Origin: Scleromitrula shiraiana
Lineage: Eukaryota; Ascomycota; Leotiomycetes; Helotiales; Sclerotiniaceae
DNA length: 64,000 nt
Assembly: GCA_028455995.1 (NCBI GenBank)
Contig: JABELC010000012.1
Coordinates: forward strand, 868,001 to 932,000
Direction of reading: 5' to 3'
Shown here: positions 1 through 14,000 of the stretch, piece by piece
How the letters are laid out: each line of letters starts with the position of its first letter
Numbering within the stretch: the first letter of the stretch is position 1
Position numbers and translations under genes: made by a program
The notes under the pieces: generated by a model
What the model saw: only the letters and a program-made list of their open reading frames with translations
What the model was told of the DNA's origin: nothing
Database searches by the model: none

Positions 1-704
1 TAGACGAAGAAATGCCAATTTCTAGCATTGCCATACCATCGACTGATCCGAATGTTCTTTACTTCTCTACTCTCGAAGGGCAATTTGGACGCCATGATAC
101 AAGAACACCTTCAAATAACGAGGTCTGGCAGCTTACGGATAAAAAGATTGGGGGATTTTCTCTACACCCATTACAACCTCATCTAGTGGCTACAGCATCG
201 CTAGACCGAATGCTCAAAATTTGGGATCTGAGGAAAATTACAGGATCGAGTGACTCACGGCATCCTCTTATGCTTGGTGAACATGAATCTCGACTTTCGG
301 TATCACATGCTTCATGGTCCGCGGCTGGACATGTTGCTACATCATCTTATGATGATACTATTAAAATATATTCCTTTCTTAATGCGGGTTCATTCAAGAC
401 AGGACATTCACTTGATGATGCGGCCATGAAGCCCACTGCCGTCATCAAACACAACAATCAAACAGGAAGATGGGTCACCATTTTGAAACCACAATGGCAA
501 GAAAAATCAGAAGACGGAATCCAGAAGTTTGCGATTGGAAATATGAACCGTTTCGTGGATGTTTATGCAGCTGATGGAGAGCAGTTGGCACAATTAGGAG
601 GTGATGGTCTGATAACTGCTGTTCCTGCTGTTGCTCACTTTCATCCAACAAAGGATTGGGTTGCGGGCGGTACAGCAAGTGGGAAGCTTTGCTTGTGGAT
701 GTGA
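1..704 (+). CDS. CMR1: CMR1-like WD40 DNA damage-binding protein, 3' part
   Basis: The reading frame is open at the left window edge (in-frame codons before the first Met at 12), so this is the C-terminal part of a longer protein; about 234 residues are visible. It carries WD40 blades: one ending KIWDLRK near residue 70, one with SYDDTIKIYSF near 115, and a final blade ending GKLCLWM. The order of blades and the phrases LEGQFGRHDTR and FHPTKDWVAGGTASGK resemble the CMR1/WDR76 family, a nuclear WD40 protein that binds UV-damaged DNA and gathers in intranuclear quality-control sites in yeast. The stop is TGA at 702-704. No intron is needed in the visible part. The family call rests on recognised sequence similarity; another WDR76-like paralogue cannot be excluded because the N-terminus lies outside the window. 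Confidence 0.85.
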   Translation, partial: DEEMPISSIAIPSTDPNVLYFSTLEGQFGRHDTRTPSNNEVWQLTDKKIGGFSLHPLQPHLVATASLDRMLKIWDLRKITGSSDSRHPLMLGEHESRLSVSHASWSAAGHVATSSYDDTIKIYSFLNAGSFKTGHSLDDAAMKPTAVIKHNNQTGRWVTILKPQWQEKSEDGIQKFAIGNMNRFVDVYAADGEQLAQLGGDGLITAVPAVAHFHPTKDWVAGGTASGKLCLWM

Positions 705-1458
705 TATTTTACCCTGTTTGATTAACTTTGTGTATACTGCCTAACAATAATTTATTCTTGTATATTATGTATAAATAGCGGGAAGTTCTGGATCATGAGG
801 CTGAACATCCATGTATTTCTATCTTTGGAGCAGTTTGTAGAATAGCGTGAATGATAACAAAGAAGCCTTTTGACGAGGGCATGATCATACTTTGTCACCT
901 GTTCGAAATATATGTAAGCATTCTATATGATATAATGTTCACTTTGAATGAGAAATGGAAGAATTCCATGTTATATTCACTAAATTATTGCTATATCAGT
1001 CAGTATTTTATAAAGGGATAATACCAATTTATATTAGTGGCTGCACTCCTAATCTTTGATTCCTTCCTCTAGACCATCTTTAATTATAGATATAAAAACA
1101 TTCAATAGAAACTTAAATTACAGCACTTCTTATCATTCATAGACTTCCGTTCATCCATATCATCCATATCATCCACATTTTCTTGCTTTTCGTCCTCATC
1201 ATTTTATTCACAATTTTATACCACTTCAAAGCATTCAATATCTTTTGACTCTGCGATTGAGCACATGTGACGTGATATGGATACCGGTATCGCCTATCTA
1301 TAAAAACCTCCCAGGGTGTAGCTTCTACCTAAACTTCCTTATCGATACCCGCTCCTCATCCGATACGACGACGACGCAAAGGACCTGGCTTATTTTGTAC
1401 ATACAATAACATCGAACAAGCTTTGGAACTACTTAATAATTAATTTATCTATTTCACC
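705..1458. other. Intergenic region CMR1-ATG26, probable ATG26 promoter
   Basis: No convincing ORF was seen. The first part is A/T-rich 3' flank of CMR1. A TATAAA at about 1299-1304 lies some 155 bases before the ATG26 start and is a plausible TATA element. A short CATATCATC tandem occurs around 1155-1180. Confidence 0.5.
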
Positions 1459-4400
1459 ATGGCGCCCGAGGAGGATTTGAAGAAGAGAGTTGCTAAAAAG
1501 TTGACGAAGAGGAGAAATGAGGGACATCAAGTAACCATGGAACTTCCTGAGCGCTTCCGAGATGGCGACGACGCAGATGAGGATTGTACGGCTCTTCACG
1601 GGAATGCTTTTATGAATCAATCTGTTTTTGGCATGATCGCTGCAGCTGGATCTCAAGTCGATTTTAATGCTAGGTTTGATGCGCAATCTAGTGACGAAGA
1701 AGACGATTCGCAACGACCAACGAGACAGAGCTCAGATACCCAAATACATAACAAGGATGGCCAACGCAGAGAAAGTAAACCTGATAGACATAGGCGGAAA
1801 CTTTCAGATAGTAAAATACTACGGTCATTTTCACGGTTAAGTTCGAGGTCGAAATCTAAGACAGCAAACGAAGAGAATCGCAAAAGCCGTAGCCCTTCAC
1901 CACCTCCTGTATCTTACAAAGATCCCATGAAATCGGAAGCTAGTTTCCCTCGGCATCACACAAAGAGCGCGCCAGTCATGGGTAGGATGCTAGACGCAAG
2001 AGCTGAACTATCTATGCGACCTAGTTTTGATCTGCCACGAAAGTCAACTGATCTCACAAAGATGGATGACAACGGAGAAAGATCCTCTAACAGCTTGGCT
2101 GAGAGGCTGATGGAGATATTCAAGTTTGAGAGTCCGGAGGATGTGATAGAAGGCAAGTTTTCGGGAATTATTTCTTGGGGGAAGCATACTGACTGTAACA
2201 GAGTATCCTTGTTGGCTATTAAAGAGTGTATTACTGCAAGGGTACATGTATATTACTACCAAACACATCTGCTTTTATGCGTATCTGCCCAAGAAATCCG
2301 TAAGTTTCACTCGTCTATGGTTGTAGAATATTTCTAATCATTCTACAGAACGAAGTTGTTAAGTCGGGATACCTCGCGAAATCTGGTCGACGAAACCCGA
2401 AATATAACAGATACTGGTTTCGTTTAAAAGGCGATGTTCTTTCGTACTACACAGATCCGTCCGATCTATACTTTCCGAGCGGTAACATCGACTTGAGATA
2501 TGGGATATCGGCAGCTGTCACAGATAAGGAGAAGGGCAAGGACTCTACACACTTTACTGTCATTACACACCAGCGGAAATTCCATTTTCGAGCAGACAGC
2601 GCACCCAGCGCGAAAGAATGGGTTAAGTCTTTGCAGAAGATCATATTTAGATCTCACAATGATGGGGACAGTGTAAAGATATCTTTGCCAATCGAAAATA
2701 TCATTGATATCGAAGACAGCCAGATTATCGACTTCGCGGATACCTGCAAAATCAGGATAATCGATAATGATGAGACGTACGCCATTGACGAGGTTAGTGA
2801 ATTAAAGAAATAACTTACGATCACTGCTAATCAGCTGTAGTACTTTTTTTCGTTCTTCAGTTTTGGTAAGGAAGCTTTGAACGTCCTCAAAATTCTTGTT
2901 GAAGACACCACTGCGCAAAGAATTCCCGAGAAGCTTCTGTCACCACTTTCCACTGCCGAGGATAGTAGGGGGAGTTCCAAACGGACTTCATTGCAATTAA
3001 GTAGAGAAAACAAGCCTCATGTTCCATCAGTGCAGACCAAAGCACCAGTCTTGGAAGAGCATGTGAGGGCAACTTTATCTCCACTACTTTCTCCCAGAGC
3101 CGGCAACCAAAGTCCTCGAACGAGCACCGATATTAGCCACTCAAGCTCCGACGTGTTTCACCGCAGCATAGATATCAATAGGCACGGCCGACGAAGCATG
3201 GATATGAATCGGTTTACAATGGATGCCCGAAGAAGCACCAGTGTTGAGGCGAACAGGCGAAGTTTGAGCAGAAATCGACCCGGTCGAGAAAAGCATCATT
3301 CCAAGCAGGGATCCACAGATTCGTATGTGCATTCTTTGGAGGATCCTGGTTCATCTGAAGCTTTACCGTCGGCGAGCGAGGAGACACAAGCTTCTGCTAG
3401 TCAGATATTGAGAGGTAGTGATGTATTTTTATCACCTACGATCCAGCGCTCACCATCAGGAGTACGTCAACGGAATAGAGATAATTCCCAAAGTCCAGAA
3501 TCGCGCCCTCGAACTTCTCCGAGAAAATCAGCAGATGTCTCTCCGATACGACTTGCACCATCGGATCATGCGGCAACTACTGGTTCCATGGCTGGATCGA
3601 ATACTGGACAGGGAGAGTTATCCTCCGGTGCTACTCTACAAAGCATTGTCAAAGCAGGCTCATATCCACTTCAAAGAGCTGCCGGATTTGCCGGTTATCT
3701 CAATAGGCATTCAAAGAAAATGAGTACTTTATTGGCGACTGAGTCCATGGGCTACGTGGAGAAAGTGTCCGGCATGTGGAAGGGTGGCAAAAAGCACTAC
3801 GACGAACCTCAAGGAATATACGCCGGCGATGAGGTATATGGTGATGATGAGGAGGAGGAAGAGAATGGAAACCCCGGAGATCGTTTTCGGGAACATTTTG
3901 CACTGCCATTCAGCGAAAAGCTACATGCGGCCTATTTTGGATTCTTACATCGAGTTCTCCCTTTGTATGGAAAAATTTATATTAGCGACCGATCTTTCTG
4001 TTTCCGCAGTTTATTGCCCGGCACTCGAACGAAGCTCATTCTACCACTGGGGGATATTGAAAATGTGGATAAAGAAAAAGGATTCCGCTTTGGATATTCT
4101 GGTTTGGTCATTACTATTCGAGGCCACGAAGAACTATTCTTTGAGTTTAACCAAGCCGAGAATCGAGATGATTGCGCAGTCACTCTTCTGCAGGAGCTAG
4201 AAGGCATGAGGTACCTGAAAGAATCCGGGTTACTTACGATGGAGGAACAAGAAAGCGCGGTACTTGCCAGTGATGAGCACAAAGCACTGCAACAAGCACG
4301 TCGCGAAGGCCATTCTGAACATGATACGGAATTACCCAAGCCAGCAGAAAGTGCCTCGCCTCCGATACTTTTCGATGATCCAAGGGCCTCGATTTTGAAT

Positions 4401-5985
4401 TTCAAGCCAACCGAATCGCTTCGTATCACTTGTTTAACCATTGGATCTCGCGGCGATGTGCAGCCATACATTGCATTGTGCAAAGGTTTGATGGCTGAAG
4501 GCCACAAGCCAAGGATAGCCACCCATTTAGAGTTCAAAGACTGGATTGAGTCGCATGGCATTGCATTCGCTCCAGTTGATGGTGATCCCGCCGAACTCAT
4601 GCGTATCTGTGTCGAGAATGGAATGTTTACATATTCCTTCTTGAGAGAAGCATCTTCGAAATTTCGTGGTTGGATAGACGATTTACTAAGTTCAGCCTGG
4701 AAAGCTTGTCAAGACTCCGATCTTCTAATCGAAAGTCCAAGTGCAATGGGTGGAATTCACATCGCTGAGGCTCTTAAGATCCCTTATTTCCGAGCCTTTT
4801 CAATGCCTTGGACAAGAACAAGAGCCTATCCACATGCCTTTGCGGTTCCAGAACATAAAATGGGTGGTGCATACAACTACATTACTTATGTCATGTTTGA
4901 TAACGTTTTCTGGAAAGCAATCTCAGGACAGGTAAATCGATGGAGAAAGAATGAACTGAGCTTACAAGCCACAAGCTTGGAGAAGATGCAACCAAACAAG
5001 GTTCCATTCCTCTACAATTTCAGTCCATCGGTTGTGATACCACCTCTCGATTTTAGCGACTGGATCAGAGTTACAGGATACTGGTTTCTGGATGAGGGGT
5101 CAAACTACCAGCCCCCCAAAGATCTGACTGACTTCATCAAAAAAGCTCGCGAGGATGGGAAAAAACTAGTATACATTGGTTTTGGATCAATCGTTGTTGC
5201 TGACTCGGCAGCATTGACGAAAACAATTATTGCCTCTGTTCTTAAAGCAGATGTACGATGTGTCTTGTCTAAAGGATGGTCTGATCGTTTAGATAAGAAG
5301 GATGCCAACAATGTGGAAGTCCCTCTGCCACCCGAGATATTCCAGATAAAATCTGCGCCTCACGATTGGTTGTTCTCACAAATGGATGCAGCAGCCCATC
5401 ACGGAGGTGCTGGAACCACTGGTGCAAGTCTACGAGCTGGGATTCCGACCATTATTAAACCTTTCTTTGGTGACCAATATTTCTTCGGCCAACGTGTTGA
5501 AGATCTAGGTGTTGGAATCTTGATGAAAAAGATCAACACCAGTGTATTCTCACGAGCTCTCTGGGAAGCTTCACATAGCGACAGAATCATCACCAAAGCC
5601 AAGGTACTGGGTGAACAAATCAGAAGCGTAAGCTCACACCCATTCTTTCACACACACTTATGCACACCACTCAATCTAAAATGATTTACTAACTAACCCC
5701 CCAAAACAGGAAAACGGAGTAGACACCGCAATCCAATGTATATACCGCGACATGGAATACGCCAAAACGCTAATCAAAGGCAAAGGAGGCAAATCCGTCG
5801 ATGATACGTTTGAGGATTCGGAGGAAAGTTGGACATTTATTGGGGATGAGACGGATCCGGAATTGCTTAAAAGACTGCATGATTGGGATTCGTTGGCGCA
5901 GTCGGGGAATTCGGGGTTGGTTAGTGGGGGGGAGGGTGATGATATGGTGGTTTCGAGGGTTTTGGAGAGACCGGCGGGTTTGTGA
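1459..5985 (+). CDS. ATG26: Sterol 3-beta-glucosyltransferase ATG26 (UGT51 family), five exons
   Basis: This enzyme transfers glucose from UDP-glucose to the 3-beta-hydroxyl of ergosterol; in some fungi it is required for pexophagy. Exons joined by reading frame: 1459-2152, 2202-2299, 2349-2792, 2841-5627 and 5710-5985, giving 1432 residues, within the usual fungal range. Domain order: a basic Ser-rich N-terminus; a first GRAM domain split by introns 1 and 2 (YPCWLLKSVLLQGYMY at residues 233-248); a PH domain from about 265 (VVKSGYLAKSGRRNPKYNRYW); a low-complexity linker; a second GRAM domain at about 760-860; GT28 N-terminal domain from about 940 (TIGSRGDVQPY); and the UDP-sugar-binding C-terminal half with HHGGAGTTGASLRAGIPTI near 1265. 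The start ATG sits in TTTCACCATGG, a good context. Intron 1 (2153-2201) is GC-AG. Introns 2-4 are GT-AG. The exon chain keeps phase throughout, so the gene looks functional. Confidence 0.95.
2153..2201 (+). other. GC-AG intron 1 of ATG26
   Basis: The 49-base intron starts GCAAGT and ends AACAG, with TACTGAC as a good branch site 7 bases before the acceptor. Splicing here joins GA(G) to AG and restores the family frame E-YPCWLLKSVLLQGYMY. Reading through instead gives an unrelated peptide that ends at a stop before the PH domain. No GT donor nearby gives the right phase. Confidence 0.88.
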
Positions 5986-6627
5986 TGTGATTTGTGTGGG
6001 TGGTGTGGTGTTGAGGTACAACTCTTGGATATGGGTGGATTGGTTTGGATTGGATATGACATGATATGATATGATGCATTGGTCGGTTGGCTAGATTCAT
6101 TTATGCTGGGGGTAATTCTATGAGCGTTCGTTTACTTGGAGACGAATATTTTTATCGATATCAATTTCTTTTCTCTTGATTTACGTTTGTTTGGAGGATG
6201 AAATGAGATGAGAAAGGGAGAGAGATGAAGGTGAAGATTGCATACATTATATTATGTTGGATTGCATCGCGTTGGTTTGGGAATAAATTGATGCATGGGT
6301 ACTAACGATGGAAATGACGGAAATGAGAATGACAGACTACGATATGAATGATGAATAAATGGGTGGAAGGGATGGAGGGATGGATGGAAGGAAGGAAGGA
6401 AGGAGGAGAGGCAAGCATTAATATTATATCTTTAATTTTGTATTTAGAGAATGAGGGTGAGGGTGAGGATGGAGATAAGGGTGAGGAGAAGAGGAGAAGA
6501 TTGTTAATGGATGAATGGATGGGTGAAGGAGGAGGCGGGTGATGAGTGATGGATGATGAATCTGGAGAAAATAAATAGACTAGATTATAATAATGAATTG
6601 AATGATCGTTCCACTTATGCCTCTGAT

Positions 6628-6698
<71 letters not shown>

Positions 6699-6809
6699 TC
6701 TACATGCTATATCAAATATCGTTATTTCTCTGCTAGAATAATTCCTATCTTTTCTATCTTTTCTATCGATGATTCTGATACGATATACGATATATTGATT
6801 GGAATATTG
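5986..6809. other. Intergenic region with simple repeats
   Basis: This is the 3' flank of ATG26. It is G/T-rich to about 6350, then purine-rich with GGAT/GGAA runs (6360-6540), then a TTTA tract. Short ORFs here are products of these repeats, and I saw no gene. The last three bases (6807-6809, TTG) are the candidate target duplication of the outer transposon. Confidence 0.6.
6627..6699. repeat. (TTTA)n microsatellite
   Basis: About 18 uninterrupted TTTA units. It lies about 110 bases before the transposon island and creates a meaningless FIYL-repeat ORF. Confidence 0.97.
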
Positions 6810-6903
6810 CCCTACGGTATCACGTATTCAAGGATTTCTTGAATATTATTTAAGGAAAGAAATTTTCATATTATAATTGAAATTTTAATTGTACTATAAG
6901 TTG

Positions 6904-6992
6904 ATTTTTGGAGAATAATCATTTACTAATATAAATTCAATTTAGATTTTTAAAGAGTGATTATTTATTAATATAAATTCAATTTAGATTTT
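6904..6992. repeat. Two-copy 42-bp tandem repeat in the outer element
   Basis: Two adjacent copies about 42 bases long share AATATAAATTCAATTTAGAT and differ mainly by C/T and A/G changes. It lies inside the left arm of the TIR element. Confidence 0.8.
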
Positions 6993-7035
6993 CAGGTTTA
7001 TTTTAAATAATTATATAAAATTAGATTAATATAAC

Positions 7036-7165
7036 TGTCACGGTTCTAAGGTTCTGTACAAGTGTGGCCTCAGGCCATAAGGCCGAAACCACTTCTATAT
7101 AGTCGGCCTTCTTTAACTAGTTTAAATTTAGTTTTTTATGAATCAATAATTTTATTATTTTAATA
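7036..7165 (+). repeat. 5' LTR of the gypsy element
   Basis: 130 bp, colinear with 27845-27974. The first 70 or so bases (outer side) keep GC-rich motifs such as GGCCTCAGGCCATAAGGCC. The inner 60 bases carry nearly all C-to-T and G-to-A changes relative to the other LTR. Confidence 0.93.
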
Positions 7166-10100
7166 GTTTGATTTATCTTTTTTTTGTATAGAATTTTCTT
7201 TATTTTAAGTATATGTTTTTTATAATTATTTTAGTTTTTTTGATTATTTAATTTCTATATTTTTTAATATATTAGAGTTATAAGAATTTGTTTTTTATTC
7301 ATTTATTTATTTATGTGATTAAGCGCAATTTTAAATTAAAAAATTTTTTTTTTTTCCATTTTTTTATACTTTTTGTTCTATAAAATATTTATCTATAAAT
7401 AGTCTTTATAGTCTATTTTTTGTATTTAAATATTAAATCTGATTTTTTGTCTTTTTGTTTTTTTATCTCTTTGTTTTCATTATTGTTATTATACATAATT
7501 CGCGCGATATTAGCGGTTTATCAATTATTTTTGATAAAAAATAGTTTTTAAATATAGTAATTATTTTGCATAGTTTTGAAAAGGTATTTTAATTTCTTAA
7601 TATTAAAAAGCTTTATTATTGAAAGGTTTTTAAAGTTTTTGTTGTTATTAATAATAATGAGTAATTTTTTTTTAATATTTTTTTCATTATTTTCTATAAT
7701 TAGAATATAATTTATTTTAAGGTTAATCAGTAATTTATGACTTTATAAAAAAATAATCAAAAATTAAGCAATGAGTTTGTTAAGGTTTAATAAAGTCTTA
7801 ATATAGTTTTCTAATTTATTTTAGGCTTTTATAATATTTTTTTTTTAATTTCGGATTTGGAAAGATTTTTTAATAATAAAAAAGATAAAGATATTAAATT
7901 TATTATATAGAAAATTTTTTATAATTTTTTTTATTTTAAGTTTATTATTGATATTTTTTATTTTTATTTTGAGATAATTAAGATCTTTTATATAATCTTT
8001 TTTTTCGATAGTATAGTATTTATTTTTTTTTGATCTATTTGGTTAATTGTTTATAAGTATTTTATTGATTTTATTTAATGGTTTTAGCAAATGGTGATTA
8101 TAATATTTAAAACTTTTTTTATATTTTTTAATATTATAAATAATCGATAAACTATCTTTATTAAATTATATAAATTAATTATAAATAATTTGATCTAGCT
8201 AGATTTCTATATTAAATTTATTTTTTACATTATTAAGCTTGATTATAATAATAATATTAAAATTGATTTGCTTAAAGAGAAGATTAGCGATAATTTAAAG
8301 GATTTTTTTTATAACAATATCTTTACTTTAACAAACAACAATTTAAAGAGATGGGTGATTTTTCTTAATAAATTTTAAAAAAATAAGTTTATTTTTACGC
8401 GGAAAAATAAATTTATTTTATATTTTAGAATTGTTGGTGCAATTTTTTCTAAATAAATTTCTAAGGCTTTAGTGACGAGTTAGGGCCATGATAATCCAAT
8501 AAATTTTTCTCAAATTAGGTTTATAAAAAAGAAAAAGCTATATTGCTATATTAGGGGCAAATATATATATTATAATGGAGATAATTATTATATAAAGAAG
8601 TGCTTAATTAAAATTATTAATAAAGACCATAAAATTAATTAAATTAACCCAAAATATTTATATAATATATTTAACATTATTACCTATAATCAAAATGATA
8701 GTTTTGGGTTTAAGCAAAATTATAAAAAATACTAATTCAAATATTATCAAATAAACAATATTATCCTTTTTAACTGTTTGTATGACTCTGGGGGTATAGA
8801 ACTATATAATTACGGTATCAATCAGTATTATATTATTTATTCAAGAAGTTCAAAAAAAATACTATACGCCATTGAGAATATATACTTTCTTAACAAATAC
8901 ATAACATAAAATCACATATTTGATTATACAAACATTAGCAACTTTTTGAAAACCTAAAATTATATATATAAAAAATTAAATTTTATAAAAACTATAAATT
9001 ATTTATATAAAATAAAAAGCAAAATAAACTTTTTCTAATCCTTTACCATTTTAAAATTCTTATAATTTATTTATATATAATATAATATTTTAAAATCAAA
9101 TCGAAATAAATATTATCTAAATCATATATTATCATCATTCTATATTATCATTGTTTTTCATATTATATCCTTTATTACTTTACTTTATAATAACTATATA
9201 TAAATTAAATAAATAAAACCGATCACTACCTAATTATCCTCCAAAAAATAAAACAAAAAAAAATCAAAATTTTTTTTTATATTTAATTCATTTATTAATC
9301 TTTATCAATATTTTATTTATATCAATAAATTCTTTTAATATTAAACAAAATCTTACCTTTATTATTATATCTATTAAATTATTATTATTATTAATCCATC
9401 GTATTTTCACAATTTTTCTACATTCATATGATTAATATAATATTATAATATTAATCATAAATTGTTTCTTAATTATTATTTTAAATTTAATTAATAATTA
9501 AAACAAAAAATATAAATCAATACAAATAATTAATAATAAAACATAATCATCAAAAATCTTATCGATTATACTTTTAATAACAATTATTATATCAAAACTA
9601 AAAACTATTATATAAAATTCTAACATCAACACAATCCAAATAATACATTTACATTTAATCAAAAACCAATATACAATATTCATATTTCTGCTCTTGTTTA
9701 TCAATATAATAATATATCTAATTTAAAATGATAAATCAAAATTATTAATATATAAAATATTAATAAATATATATATATAAAAAATATCAAAATTAAATAA
9801 TATAAATCAAAATCCTTTTATAAAATTTTCTTTTTATTATTATATACATTTATTAAATATTTTCATGTTTTTATTGCCTAATTCGATATTCTATATAACT
9901 CGTACTAAATCAAACAAAACTTCAAATTAACAATAAATTACAATATAAACACTATAAATACATTATATAACATACTACTCTTTCAATATTATATTTTTTT
10001 AAAACCTACCATATATTCTATATATATGGATATTAACATTTTTAATTTATTTTATATTTTTATATTAAAATTTTTAATTTATTATAATCATTAAACTTTT

Positions 10101-11022
10101 TAATAATATTAAACCATCATTAAATTTAAATAAATATACTTCAATTAATTACTTTTATTTTTTATATAAAAACTTAATTTTTTTTAAATAATATTCTTTT
10201 TTATAAATAAATTACTTATTAATAACAATCAAAATATCATCAATTTATATTATTATAATTCCAAATTCTTATTTTTATATATATAATAAACAAAAATTAT
10301 ATATCAATACCATTATTCTAAATTTTATAATATAATAATCTAAATATATATTAAATTAATAATTTTCTACCTTTAAAATTTTATATAATAATTATACTAT
10401 ATAAAATATAATTTTAAATAAATATTCTATTTCTAAAATTGTATATATAAAAATAAAATATATAAATTTCAAATTTATTTATATATACATTTAAATAATA
10501 TTATATAAATAAATATTAAATATACTATTACTCTCTATTACCATCATAATAATTATAATTATTAATATTAATCAATAAATTAAACATTATACAATTAAAA
10601 ATTATATAAACATAATATATTTTCTTACATCATTAAAACTTTATATAACAAACTTTAATTTCTTATACACATTCTCTATACCTAAATATTTGAATTCATC
10701 AATCTATTTACATTTAAAAATTTTTATTTTTATTAAAATCTTTCTTTATTTTACTATTTTAAATATATCAATTTTTATTAATTTATTTAATTCCTTTTTC
10801 TTTAATTTTATATATATTTTATTTATTTTTTCTTTATTATATTTAACCCACCCAATAAAAAAAATTAACCTTTTTACAAAAAAAACATCAATTAAATATA
10901 CAATATATTTACCATTTAATAACATTATAATATTTAATAATATTTTCTCAAAATCCTTATTCTCTATATATAACCTAAATCGTACTTTTTATCATATATT
11001 TTATTAAATATATTAATAAAAT

Positions 11023-14000
11023 TATAAAAGGTCAGATATGAAAAAGAGTATTATGGGTTGATATATGATTATATTATTAACTGATTAGCTAAGGTCTTGA
11101 TCCTATAAAAGGAGATATATATCAACCATTGATTATATAATTATATTAGTTCTAATATAAAATGATCCTTATCTAGCAACTATTCTAATATACCTTTTTG
11201 TCAATATACTAATCACTTATATTAATTTGATTACCCTTTATTTTATACTATATATATATATTTATTTTATTATATTCTATATCTTAAACATCCCTATACA
11301 AAGCATTTCGACAAAACGTTAGTATTTAACCAATACTAATGATTTAATTAAATTATCTACTATCATTTTTTTAATTAGAACAAATCATAGATTAATATGC
11401 TTTTACATAACTTATTTTTAAATAAAATAATATTTCATAACTATATATTTTATATATTAATAAATTTTTGGATTTTTTATAAATATTAGGCTTTTTTAAT
11501 TATCATTGTAAAGTATAATATATAAAGTATTATCATCATTATATTCAATTTTAATTAAAAACTATTATATTTATAAAGTTTTTATTGATGTTTTAGTTAG
11601 ACCATAATATTTTAATTTAATTGAGAAAAATATAATAATAATTTGTTTTTTGGATTATATTAAAATAATATTTTTATATATAAAATAAATGTATTTAAAA
11701 ATGCTTTTTCTAATTGCGATATCGTTAATATAATTTAAATTACTATAGTTTTTAATATATTTATTAGCTATTTTATTATAAATCATAATATAATTGATTA
11801 TTCTAAATATATATTAATAAACTTTATTGTAAATTAATATATAAACAATCATTGGATTAATTAAGAATCTATATAAAATTTTGATTGCGAATAAAATATC
11901 GACTTAAATATAGAAAAACCTAAATGATCCTATTTTTAATTAATATTTAATAATGAATTTTAATATTATTATTTTAGTATTTAGTATTATTAGATTTATA
12001 ATTTCTAGTGTTATTAGTGTGGATTTTGATTTGTAATTATTAAAATTGAATTTTTTTAATATCTTTTATATATAAACGTTTTGATATAAGATAATGATTT
12101 TTATTTTTTTATTTTTAATAATCTTAATGTTTAAAAAGTAAATAACAAATTTAAAATCTTTTATTTTAAATATTTTTATTAAACTTTATTTGACTTGATT
12201 AATCAATTATTATTTATTAATTACAAAAAAATTATTAATATAAATATATATAATAACTTTTATAATAAAATTGTAATATATGCAATTATCAATATTAAAG
12301 AGTTTGAATTCTATATTAATAAATTTAATATATAATATATTTTATTATAATTATAAAAATTGTTTTAATTTGTATAGAATCTTTAATAGTATATATATTT
12401 ATAAGATATTATTATTAATAAAATTGAATATGATTTTATTTTTAATTTAATATAATAGTAATTTAATAAAAATAAATTTATTAAGTTCATTATTTAAAAA
12501 TATTATAATAATATTTATTTGTTTAATTTCAAGATTATTTTTTATTATTAGTATTATAAAGGTTTTTTATATGGTTGTTTTGTATATTTTTGTATATGTT
12601 TAATTATAATTTTTTTTATATTTTTATTTATATCTTTAAATAATTTAATAAATTTTATATTTAATGATTTTTTTTTTTTATTATATTTTTATTTGAAAAT
12701 AAGTTTATTTTATAGAATTTTATATTTGTTAGTAATATTAAGTATTTCAGATTTTTTGATTGGTCTAAATATTTTGTTATTATATAATAATTTGTATTTT
12801 GATTTGATAGTTTTGATTTAATGTTTTTTTTTTAGGTTTATTAATACTTTTTTTAAAGTTTTAGAATTATTATCATTATTGTAATGTATTATATTGAATA
12901 TAGTGAATATTATTTATATATTGTATGAAGATTGAGTAGCTTTATTAATATTGGTTAATGATATTTTTTCTTTATTTTTTAAGTTTATTGGTCGATTTTG
13001 TTTTTTTTTGGATTCGAATGAAATAGAAAGTAAAATTTTGTTAATAATATCGATATTATTGTTATTATTGAATGTTTGATTGAATAGTTTTTTATTTTTA
13101 ATTTTTATATATTTATTTATATTAAGTGGTTTTTTTAATATATTAATAATAAATTTATTAGATTATATATATTGAAAATTATTTATTAGTTTTAAAATAT
13201 TATTATTGTTATTTTTTTTGTTTTGGAGATTGGTAATAGTATTGTTATTTAGATTAGTGATTAGATTTTTTTTATTAAATCAAATATTTGAAATTTGTAT
13301 AATTTTTTTTTTAGTTTGTATTAGGATGTATATATAATATATATGATTGTTTTTAAAATTTATTAAGATATCGATTTTAATGTGTAGAATGAGTTTTTGA
13401 TTAAAAATGTGTTTTTTTTTTGGGATGTGTATATATGTTTTATAGTTTAATATATGTAGATGTATGATTAAGAGTTTATTATTATAATTTAGATTGATTT
13501 GATTTATGAATATTTTATATAGAGTTATTTTTTTGATTAAGGTGATTGTAGTTTGATTTATAATATGAATTATATTTTGATATATTTTTGATTAGAGTAT
13601 TAAGAGTATTTTTTTGTTGATTATGATTGTTTGTATTTTTTTAAGCAAGGTGTAAATTGATTGTTTTGAAACTTTGTTTTAATTTGGGGTATATAATGTG
13701 GTGAGTTTAATTATTAAGTTGGTGTTTTTAATGAGTTTATTTAAATTATTTATACTATATTTTTTGTTTTTATTTAATTTTTATTTTATAGGTTTTTGAT
13801 TGTATTAGAGTTTGAATTGTTTTATAGTGGTTTATAGAGTTAATTTAGTGTTTTTTTTGTATTTGTAAATGTAGATTTATTTAAATTGAAATGTTTTGTT
13901 AGTAATAATAATAGTATATTGATGTTTATTAATATTAATTAAGTTGATTTTGATGATGTCAATATATAAAAGTTTAAAGATTTTGGTTGGTTTTGAGTTG

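Noticed and set aside
6348..6542. ORF in the ATG26 3' flank
   Set aside because: It reads through GGAT/GGAA simple repeats; not conserved-looking.
10690..11007. Small coding gene of 105 codons
   Set aside because: Composition is only A/T-rich codons (Phe, Ile, Asn, Lys, Leu, Tyr), inside a RIPed element; no family motif.
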